Below are positions 15,237-21,593 of a stretch of DNA of 32,609 bases, one piece after another. Location of the stretch: NCBI GenBank assembly GCA_012837715.1, contig DUQR01000024.1, forward strand, positions 1-32,609, in the 5' to 3' direction. Both the position numbers and the translations under genes were made by a program. How positions within the stretch are numbered: the stretch's first letter is position 1; every line of letters starts with the position of its first letter. Source of the stretch: Bacillota bacterium (GTDB lineage Bacteria; Bacillota; UBA4882; UBA10575). The notes beneath the pieces were generated by a model. That model did no database searches, had not been told where the DNA came from, and worked only from the letters and a program-made list of their open reading frames with translations.

Positions 15237-15851
15237 ATGTTACGTCGAAAGTTATTTTCTGCCCGGGCAGGCAAGTTGTTCTGTATTATACTGGTCTTGG
15301 TTGTTTTGGCGTTAGCTGTTACCGGGTGCGGCGGCGGAGGCGGGAAAACTGGTAACGGCGGAAACGGCGGAAACGGTGGAAACGGTGGAAACGGTGGAAA
15401 CGGCGGCAGCGCCGATTTTAGTGCCTTTAAAGGGGTATGGAAGAGTGAGAACGTGTCGCCTACGGTTGAAATTACAGTCAGTGAAGTGATTGCGGGTGAC
15501 GATCAAAGTGATTTTCTTCGATATTTTACAGGGAAGGTTACTTGTAATGTTTTTAAGGGGGGACATCTGGATATTACCGCCTCGGATAACTTTATATTGG
15601 GTGATAATTACATTTTGGCAAGCCTCGTCAAAGCTGGCCAGCAGACAATGAAAACTATCATAATCAGGGCAAGGGAAGAAGTTGAGGATGAATTCGGAAG
15701 CAGTGTTGCCAACGAGCTTCAATTGGAAGGGTATTTGCCGGATGCTAATACTTTAAAAGCTTCGCGGATGGAAATTACCAGTAAAAATGAAATGATATAC
15801 GAATTTGATCCTGAAGATGGTACTGTGTTTCTAACCTTCAAAAAACAGTAA
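15237..15851 (+). CDS. Lipoprotein with Gly-Asn repeat linker, unknown function
   Basis: This 204-residue protein starts with a lipoprotein signal: MLRRK, a hydrophobic core, and the lipobox AVTGC with Cys31 as the lipid-modified residue. A flexible linker of repeated Gly-Asn-Gly units follows (residues about 37-57), then a domain of about 145 residues beginning ADFSAFKGVWKSENVS. The GVWKS opening and alternating strands suggest a small beta-barrel of the kind often found in surface lipoproteins, but I recognise no named family. The ribosome binding site AGAGGAA is eight bases before ATG 15237. It stands alone between the glucan terminator and the convergent sensory operon. Confidence 0.75.
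   Translation: MLRRKLFSARAGKLFCIILVLVVLALAVTGCGGGGGKTGNGGNGGNGGNGGNGGNGGSADFSAFKGVWKSENVSPTVEITVSEVIAGDDQSDFLRYFTGKVTCNVFKGGHLDITASDNFILGDNYILASLVKAGQQTMKTIIIRAREEVEDEFGSSVANELQLEGYLPDANTLKASRMEITSKNEMIYEFDPEDGTVFLTFKKQ
15351..15404 (+). repeat. 9-nt tandem repeat (minisatellite) in the lipoprotein gene
   Basis: Six near-identical 9-base units of form GGWAACGGY encode (Gly-Asn-Gly) repeats just after the lipobox cysteine. Units differ only at the third positions and in the first unit. Because units are multiples of three, gain or loss changes linker length without a frameshift. Confidence 0.9.
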
Positions 15852-15993
15852 CCAGCAAAAAGCTTTCTTGTCGCATGGGCAAAAAGGGCTGTCTTGGAAG
15901 TAAATTTTGAAAAAACATAAGCCGCAAAATAGTTGAGAGTTTACTGATGACTATTTGCACCGCTTTGCTATTAGGGTATTTACGTGCGGATTC

Positions 15994-17661
15994 TTATTGT
16001 TTTTGTCGAACATCCGGTTTACCGTCGACCTCTTGCATCATCTTAACATAAACCAGCAATTCTTTTCTGGAGGAAACGTTAAGCTTTGTATAGATCCTTT
16101 TGTTATGGGTTTTAATGGTGTTAATGGATAGGCACAAAATCTTGGCGATTTCTTGGGCCGTATATCCCTCCATATAGAGGTTGAAGACCGCCCGTTCGGC
16201 AGGGGAAAGGGTCTTGATATTTTTCACAAAGGCGCTGAATAAGGCGGAGGACTCGATCGGTTCTTTCGACGGTCCGGGAAGATCGTCGTTGGTCGCGTCT
16301 TGGGCGGCTAAAAAAGCAATCAGATCGTCGATCTCTTGAATGTTGGTTTTCATATCCCCGGAAACCTTGCGTTCTTTAACCATTTCCAGAGCGCCAAGCA
16401 CCGGAGCCACGGATTTACGGCTGATCAGCAAGGCTGTACCCACACTAAAGATGAACAGCGCAAAAAGGAGAACTAGAAACAGTTGGTTTTGGCGCCTTAT
16501 ATTTGCCCTTAGATCTTGATTTGGGATCAAGACGGCCAGAGCCCATTCCTCTTCCGAAAAGGCGGCATTCTTCGGATAAAGGTTTATTTTTTGGTGGAGG
16601 CCGAAATAAATCGACCCGTCCGCCGATGACAAATAACTTGAAATTCCTTTTCTCGGCGACATAATTGATAAAACACCGCCGCTTTGCAAGGGGAGGGCGC
16701 TGTAATTCCCGGCGTACATCGCTTTAGAGGTGTTAAGAACATCCCCATACAAAGGCGCGAAGATGGTAAAAGCCCGTGTGTAGGTGGAGTTGTTGGGCGT
16801 GTTCTTGAGCTTGAACAACATGGCGCTGACCTCGAATCCGCAAACGCCGATCACTGTACCGTCGGAGGTTCTGAGCGGTACGCACAACAACATGGCTTTT
16901 TCGTAATTGCCGACCAATGCGGAACAGGGGTTCCAGTAATATAAGCGTGACAGGGGAAGAACACTGCCGGTCGCGGCGTTTATGGTTTTAAAAAAAAAGT
17001 CGCCCGGCGTTACCTGGAATTCCATTTGCCATTGGGGCAGTAAATTAAGATGCAGTTGCCGGGCAATGGCAAAGGAGCCCCGTAAAAAGCGGATCGTCGG
17101 AAAAGTAAGATTGATCACGTTGGGTTCCATGTTTTTAAGGAAAAGCCCGGCCCGGGAGTTTTCCGCGGTGGGCAGCGCCGGATTGACGGTGGCGTCCAGG
17201 ATTAGGAAGACACCGCTGCATTTGTTCTTTTGCAAAGCCGTGAGCAACCGGTCGGCCGCTTCGCTCAAGATTGGCTCTAACAGATGGGGATGGTTTTTTA
17301 GCCCGGAAGGGTTTACACCGGCGGTTTTTAGCTTTCTTTCAATTTGCTCAGCCAAACTTTCAGCCAGAGCCACCCCTTCTACAGAGAGGGCGCCAAATTC
17401 CTGTGCTACATTCCCGGTAATATGTTCAAGCTCGTTTTTTAAAAAAACATGACACTCCTTAAAGCCAACGGAAAAACCTCCGGTGGAGAAAAGGAGCAAA
17501 AATAATCCCGACATCACGGCCAACAAAAAGAGGATAAAATAAACAAATGTATGCCATCGTAAAGAAAGCCGGGGTTCTTTAAACAAGCCGATTTTTCTCT
17601 GGATTTTTTGTAATGAGATTGATTTTAACATGCTTGCCGCACCTGCCAACGGATTTTTCAT
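15994..17661 (-). CDS. Membrane-anchored LuxR-type transcriptional regulator
   Basis: This 555-residue protein has a short cytoplasmic N terminus, a transmembrane helix at about 38-60, and a large outside domain of about 340 residues with Cache-like features. A second helix follows at about 400-422, then a short linker, then a LuxR/GerE helix-turn-helix at about 478-540 (LSPAERAVFNLYMEGYTAQEIAKIL, NTIKTHNKRIYTKL). There is no kinase or receiver domain, so it is a one-component receptor that would bind DNA while in the membrane. Its ATG overlaps the stop of the solute-binding gene (ATGA), so both are made together, and the binding protein is its likely ligand-presenting partner (inference). 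Downstream, 15927-15956 holds only a weak AAATAGT/ACTATTT inverted repeat; no clear terminator was seen. Confidence 0.85.
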   Translation of the reverse strand: MKNPLAGAASMLKSISLQKIQRKIGLFKEPRLSLRWHTFVYFILFLLAVMSGLFLLLFSTGGFSVGFKECHVFLKNELEHITGNVAQEFGALSVEGVALAESLAEQIERKLKTAGVNPSGLKNHPHLLEPILSEAADRLLTALQKNKCSGVFLILDATVNPALPTAENSRAGLFLKNMEPNVINLTFPTIRFLRGSFAIARQLHLNLLPQWQMEFQVTPGDFFFKTINAATGSVLPLSRLYYWNPCSALVGNYEKAMLLCVPLRTSDGTVIGVCGFEVSAMLFKLKNTPNNSTYTRAFTIFAPLYGDVLNTSKAMYAGNYSALPLQSGGVLSIMSPRKGISSYLSSADGSIYFGLHQKINLYPKNAAFSEEEWALAVLIPNQDLRANIRRQNQLFLVLLFALFIFSVGTALLISRKSVAPVLGALEMVKERKVSGDMKTNIQEIDDLIAFLAAQDATNDDLPGPSKEPIESSALFSAFVKNIKTLSPAERAVFNLYMEGYTAQEIAKILCLSINTIKTHNKRIYTKLNVSSRKELLVYVKMMQEVDGKPDVRQKQ

Positions 17662-19019
17662 AGATTGATAAAGGCGCTGTAAAGTTCTTCGCTGACAATG
17701 GACGGGGCTTTATTATCCTGGAGAACGCTCTTCCTTCCTGTCAACATTAGTTGTTTCAACCTAAGCTCGTATTCTTTACTTAACCTGTCAAATTGTTCGT
17801 AGTTTGGTGGAATCATGAAGGTGTATTCCTCGTACATGTGCGTGGTCGCTTCCAGCAATTTCTGGAGATTTGGCGTTTTCGCCGCATAAATCTCCTGTTT
17901 CATATTGTTTTCAAAGGCTTCTTTGGTTACCGGCAAATAACCGGTGGAATAAACAAAACGCATATTCTGCTCAGGTTGGGTGAACCATTTCAAAAACAAG
18001 GCAGCGGCGTATTCCTTTTTGGGTGAAGAGCGTTTGACGCACATCCCCCCGCCCCGCTGGATCGCGATATTTTTACCGCCCCGAAAGACCGGATAAGGCA
18101 AGATACTATAGGTGACCGCCTCAGTGGTATTATCGGGATAAGTAATACTGTCGCCGTAAAAAAGGATTCCAGCTGTAGAACCGATTGAGCAGACGATCTC
18201 ACCGGTTTTGGCCAGGTCGGAGGAATAACCGTCGGTCACAGCATAACCGCCGGTAAGCGCGGGAAGAACACTAAAGTCCCAAATGGGCTTAAAGAGATCC
18301 AAAGTAACATTCAGCTGATCCGGAAAGACAAATTCCCCACCCAATTGGGCGACGCCGACTTGAGCAATGTTGAACCAGGAATCGGCGACAAAGAATGTCT
18401 TGCCGTCATTGACGATATTGGGTGTCAGCGAATCTGTCCATTCATAATACTTAACCGCAGCTTCAGCAATCCCCTCAAAAGTTGCGAGGCTCCCAAGCTG
18501 AACACCGGTGGCCGCAGAAAAACGATCAAACAAGGTCTGATTAACGAACAAAACCTCGGTCGATTTAGCGATCGGAAAAACATAAAGTTTACCGTCGGAC
18601 AGCCGGCCTTCTTTGACAAATTGGGGCAGATAAGCATCCAGTTCCTTCGTGGTGAATTGTTCGTCCAAAGGGGCCAAAAGTCCTTGTTCACACAGAATGA
18701 GGGCGGTTTTCGGATAAGTTGTCACAATATCGGGCATCTCCGGCGCTCCGGGATCGCCCGCAGCAAGCATGAACAGTTTTTCTTGGATATCTTTTGAAGC
18801 CGAAATGGAGGTAACACTGATTATAATGCCTTTTTTCCGCCCAATCGTACTGTTGAACTTGTCGATCAGTTCGTCCATTACGCTTTGCATCTGACCGCCA
18901 TAGTTATGCCACATTGTGATTATTACCGGGTTTTTGGGATCCAGTCTTTCACCAATACACCCAATGATCGAAACAAATAACGTTAGACAGAAAGTCGTAA
19001 AGACTATCTTTCTCTTCAA
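17658..19019 (-). CDS. Solute-binding lipoprotein, extracellular family 1, without permease
   Basis: This roughly 453-residue protein belongs to the sugar-type ABC binding proteins: ITMWHNYGGQ at the mature N terminus, FNSTIG, a central DIVTTYPK, LFVNQTLFDRF, and C-terminal EYAAALFLKWFTQPEQN with GYLPVTKEAF. A lipobox (SIIGC, Cys21) shows that it is anchored outside the inner membrane. I chose TTG 19019 (MKRKIVF), because GGAGG lies eight bases upstream; ATG 19034 is a real alternative and the frame is open to 19067. There are no permease or ATPase genes within the window; the only partner is the overlapping membrane LuxR regulator. That makes a sensing rather than transport role likely, as an inference. 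Confidence 0.88.
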   Translation of the reverse strand: MKRKIVFTTFCLTLFVSIIGCIGERLDPKNPVIITMWHNYGGQMQSVMDELIDKFNSTIGRKKGIIISVTSISASKDIQEKLFMLAAGDPGAPEMPDIVTTYPKTALILCEQGLLAPLDEQFTTKELDAYLPQFVKEGRLSDGKLYVFPIAKSTEVLFVNQTLFDRFSAATGVQLGSLATFEGIAEAAVKYYEWTDSLTPNIVNDGKTFFVADSWFNIAQVGVAQLGGEFVFPDQLNVTLDLFKPIWDFSVLPALTGGYAVTDGYSSDLAKTGEIVCSIGSTAGILFYGDSITYPDNTTEAVTYSILPYPVFRGGKNIAIQRGGGMCVKRSSPKKEYAAALFLKWFTQPEQNMRFVYSTGYLPVTKEAFENNMKQEIYAAKTPNLQKLLEATTHMYEEYTFMIPPNYEQFDRLSKEYELRLKQLMLTGRKSVLQDNKAPSIVSEELYSAFINL

Positions 19020-19049
19020 TTGAAACGCCTCCATTTTACCACCGTTGAT

Positions 19050-19143
19050 CTTCGTGTGCGCGGGCAAAAGAAATTACAACTCTGGTAATAGCTTCTTCTT
19101 TCCCCTCGCGTTGCTCTTCGTGTGCCTGCGGGTAAAAGAAATT
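19050..19143. repeat. Imperfect direct repeat upstream of the solute-binding gene
   Basis: CTTCGTGTGC..GGGCAAAAGAAATT at 19050-19075 recurs as CTTCGTGTGC..CGGGTAAAAGAAATT at 19116-19143, a 66-base offset with a two-base insertion. It lies between the operator cluster and the gene start, in the 5' leader of the minus-strand operon. It may be a degenerate tandem duplication or a small dispersed repeat. Confidence 0.6.
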
Positions 19144-19196
19144 GGAACCTCCTCCAGAATTCCCCAAATGGCCTCTGTTGATTTTCACACTTGCGC

Positions 19197-19261
19197 GGTG
19201 ATCAAGAAAATCACCCCAAAAATCACCCTTTTTAAGGGCCGTAATCACCCTTGGGGTGATT
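19197..19261. promoter_or_regulatory. Cluster of ATCACC half-sites, probable operator
   Basis: Five copies of one six-base word occur in 65 bases: GGTGAT 19197-19202, ATCACC 19210-19215, ATCACC 19222-19227, ATCACC 19244-19249 and GGTGAT 19255-19260. The outer pairs form dyads; the right one is a perfect AATCACCC-ttg-GGGTGATT palindrome (19243-19261). Direct copies are 12 and 22 bases apart, near one and two helical turns. The cluster lies between the divergent sensory operon and BTAD regulator, about 180 bases from the former start and 300 from the latter. It is a likely binding site for one of these regulators or for a shared one. Confidence 0.65.
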
Positions 19262-19560
19262 ACTAGAAATGGAATATGCAGTATAGTAAAGAAGAAAGCC
19301 CTAGAATAATCCGCGTGAATAAAAGTAAAAAAATCGTAAACAAAATCCCATTCTTTATTTTATCAATAATATGCGACAAGTCAATAATGGAAAGGGTAGC
19401 TTTGCCAATAATTTTATTGCTCGCTTTTTGTGTTGCAATCGATAAAACAGATTCAAATCCATATATGGTTCTTAACTCAATTTTGGCGATCAATATTTTG
19501 TATTTGAAGCGATCAATCTAAGGTCAACGCAAAAAGCCATGTTGGGAGGAAAATGCACAA
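19262..19560 (+). promoter_or_regulatory. AT-rich leader of the BTAD gene with motif copy 2
   Basis: This stretch is clearly more AT-rich than its surroundings. It holds GCTTTTTGTGTTG at 19423-19435 and an inverted partner CAACGCAAAAAGC at 19525-19537, the same arrangement as before the lipoprotein gene. The bases following the first arm (TTGCAATCGATAAAACA) match the copy at 21422 (TTGCAACCAATAAAATA). An 81-codon open frame (19276-19521) crosses it but has no ribosome binding site and I do not support it. No clear -35/-10 pair was found. Confidence 0.4.
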
Positions 19561-20823
19561 ATGCATTTTGAGGGAGACTCCGGACAAAAAAAGTTAGAAC
19601 AGAAAAACACCGGCTGTTTGCATAAAAATCCTCTTAACCCTAATACTTTAGCAGAACATCTGCTGTGCTATGGGGATGAAATCTTGCGGCAAATGGAAGG
19701 TGCTCAGTATATCGGGATAATTAACCGTTCCCTTCGGGCCTTGAGCTATTTAAAGAAAGGGGAGCGGGATGAAGCACTGACGATCGGAGAAAACGCTTAT
19801 CAGGATGCGCTCTTACATGGAGGAATAGTAACACCCATCTGTGAAATGATTCTCGGTCTGATCTTACTGGAAATGGGAAAGGATAAGGAAGCGGGAGAAA
19901 GATGGAAAAATTCGGCGGCCTTACTGATCAAGATGGCCAGGCAAATCACGCCCGAGAATAGTAGTCGGGGGAAGCTACGGCCTATTAATTTGGAGGGTAG
20001 GGGCAGTAATCGTCTGGTCAAGATCGAACCTGGAAACTACTCCGAAGCGAGAAGCGAGGATGGTTCCTATCTTTTCCGAATCCAAATGTTCGGGTCGTTC
20101 CGGGTTTTTCATCGCCAGGAAGAAATCAAGGCCAACTGGCGGACGGTTAAATCCCGTGACCTTTTAGCCTATCTTGCCCATTGGGGTAAACCGGTAAGTA
20201 CCGGCCAAATTTTGGAGGATTTATGGCCGGATCTTGATGCGGATAAAGCCTCCGCTGTGTTTCACACTACACTTTATTATTTACGCCAGCTTATACAGCG
20301 GTATACGAAGGAAGAGATAATCATTTACGGTTCTAGACGTTATCAACTCCGCCCCGGAAGTGTTTTGATTGATAGATATCAATTTGAAGAAGCAATGCAA
20401 AGAGCCCTGGGCAAAACCATGACGGAGACTTTGGCGAATGAACTGGAAACCACGGCTGCTCTTTATCGTGGCGATTATCTTGAGGATCTAGACTACCAAT
20501 GGGTGATTCCGGTTCAAGAAAAACTGAAAAATATCAACATCAGTTTAAAGCAAGAACTGGCCGGCTATTATTTGAAAAACAAGATGTATTCACGGGCTCT
20601 GGTCCATATCAGACAGCTCAGGGCGGAGGACCCGTATTCCGAAGAAGTGTTGCGTTTATTATTGGCAACCCTTGCCGGAAAGGGAGATCTATTGGCTGTA
20701 AAAAAAGAATATACAGCCTTCGCTAAAACCCTCTTTGAAGAATTGGGTATCCAGCCGTCTTACGAGACAAAGGCTTTTTTCAAAGAATTATGCCAGGTCA
20801 AATCAGCAATAATGTATGCTTGA
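19561..20823 (+). CDS. Transcriptional regulator with TPR-like, winged-helix and BTAD domains
   Basis: This 420-residue protein belongs to the SARP/BTAD class of activators. Residues about 55-125 are helical repeats of TPR type (RALSYLKKGERDEALTIGE). Residues about 172-265 form an OmpR-like winged helix (IQMFGSFRVFHRQEEI, KSRDLLAYLAHWGK, ILEDLWPDLD), and about 270-412 a bacterial transcriptional activation domain (LYRGDYLEDLDYQW, RALVHIRQLRAEDPYSEE). It lacks the large NTPase module of longer MalT-like relatives, so it may be a stand-alone form or a trimmed one. ATG 19561 follows GGGAGGA by about 10 bases; ATG 19553 is out of frame. Placed divergently to the solute-binding/LuxR operon, it may act in the same circuit. 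Confidence 0.85.
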   Translation: MHFEGDSGQKKLEQKNTGCLHKNPLNPNTLAEHLLCYGDEILRQMEGAQYIGIINRSLRALSYLKKGERDEALTIGENAYQDALLHGGIVTPICEMILGLILLEMGKDKEAGERWKNSAALLIKMARQITPENSSRGKLRPINLEGRGSNRLVKIEPGNYSEARSEDGSYLFRIQMFGSFRVFHRQEEIKANWRTVKSRDLLAYLAHWGKPVSTGQILEDLWPDLDADKASAVFHTTLYYLRQLIQRYTKEEIIIYGSRRYQLRPGSVLIDRYQFEEAMQRALGKTMTETLANELETTAALYRGDYLEDLDYQWVIPVQEKLKNINISLKQELAGYYLKNKMYSRALVHIRQLRAEDPYSEEVLRLLLATLAGKGDLLAVKKEYTAFAKTLFEELGIQPSYETKAFFKELCQVKSAIMYA

Positions 20824-21184
20824 AAAGGAAATTGGCCTGCGCCTACTTGATAAAGGTAAAGACGGCCCCGGTTTCCCCTGCCCCACCTCTAGGACAATAA
20901 CCTCTGTCCACTCTATCCCCGCGCTGTCACGGCGATTAGTTTGGAAATTCCCACCCGTACCCCATAGCCAAGTACAGGAGAATACCATTTTTCCGCGGAA
21001 AGATATTGATTAGTTGTTTGTTCAGGGGCGCCACCAGGTAATAACTGCCGGAAGCCCCTAATTTATTCTGGTCTGCGCGGTCGCTTGACCTTACCTAAGC
21101 TTTCCTTTGTGTTGACAATAAGGAAGAGAAAAAGGTAAGATAAGATTATCGCACCAGTTCCCACAGGGGATGAGACCGAGAAAG
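20824..21184. other. Intergenic stretch without a supported gene
   Basis: No start with ribosome binding site or convincing frame was found here. The minus strand shows short fragments resembling strands of a secreted barrel protein (GSYYLVAPLNKQL in one frame, VLGYGVRVGISKLIAVT in another), separated by a frame change and bounded by stops. AGGGGC (21024-21029 region) and GCCCCT about 30 bases later can pair, but no T-run follows. The tRNA terminator begins at 21185. Confidence 0.35.
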
Positions 21185-21213
21185 AGAAAAAACCTTCCGG
21201 TAGGCGGAAGGTT
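21185..21213 (-). terminator. Intrinsic terminator of the tRNA-Arg gene
   Basis: AACCTTCCG (21191-21199) and CGGAAGGTT (21205-21213) form a 9-bp stem; on the minus strand it is followed by a run of six T. It lies about 80 bases beyond the 3' end of the tRNA gene. Confidence 0.85.
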
Positions 21214-21290
21214 AGGTTTAAAGGTGCTGATTTTATCCCAAAAATCTGGGTATTTCTAATCAAGGGTTGAAAGATTGGAACAAATCTAAC

Positions 21291-21367
21291 TGGCGCGTCT
21301 GGCAGGATTCGAACCTGCGACCTATGGATTAGAAGTCCATTGCTCTATCCAACTGAGCTACAGACGC
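21291..21367 (-). tRNA. tRNA-Arg, anticodon UCU
   Basis: The minus strand shows a full cloverleaf: acceptor GCGTCTG/CAGACGC, the D-arm TAGCTCAGTTGGATAGAGC, an anticodon arm ATGGACTTCTAATCCAT with anticodon TCT (loop CTTCTAA), and a T-arm GCAGGTTCGAATCCTGC. Discriminator base G and CCA are encoded (21291-21294). It reads AGA codons. It has its own promoter and terminator. Confidence 0.97.
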
Positions 21368-21379
21368 GGACCAATAATT

Positions 21380-21408
21380 ATATTACCATATTCAGTTCCA
21401 AAGTTCAA
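21380..21408 (-). promoter_or_regulatory. Sigma-A-type promoter of tRNA-Arg
   Basis: On the minus strand TTGAAC (21408-21403), a 17-base gap, and TAATAT (21385-21380) form a good housekeeping promoter ending about 12 bases before the mature tRNA 5' end. Confidence 0.8.
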
Positions 21409-21421
21409 TGCTTTCATTCAA

Positions 21422-21474
21422 GCTATTTGCGTTGCAACCAATAAAATAATCAGGACTCCAGTACAATATATAGT
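21422..21474 (+). promoter_or_regulatory. Upstream motif, copy 3 (before the nucleoside kinase)
   Basis: GCTATTTGCGTTGCAACCAATAAAATA is closely similar to the 19423 copy (about five differences in 27), and the first 13 bases also match 15061. A TACAATATATAG stretch follows at 21462-21473, matching the AT-rich part after copy 1. It sits about 170 bases before the kinase start and directly upstream of the divergent tRNA promoter. No inverted partner is seen here. Confidence 0.4.
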
Positions 21475-21593
21475 GCTGATAAGCCTTCGCCGTCTACCGC
21501 TTTTAGTTTGGAAAATTAGCCAATTCCTCAGGTCTGGATTGAAAGAGAAAGAGAACCCAATGAAGATAAAGGGAGTTTAGAAGGAGGATTACT

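Noticed and set aside
15927-15956. Terminator between the convergent lipoprotein and LuxR genes
   Set aside because: The 7-bp AAATAGT/ACTATTT pair has a 16-base loop and no adequate T-run; too weak to call.
19036-19248. 70-codon minus-strand frame upstream of the binding-protein gene
   Set aside because: It starts inside the operator cluster, has no ribosome binding site and owes its pattern to the direct repeat.
19276-19521. 81-codon open frame with hydrophobic segments before the BTAD gene
   Set aside because: It has no ribosome binding site, is AT-rich non-coding in character, and contains the repeated upstream motif also found in other intergenic regions.
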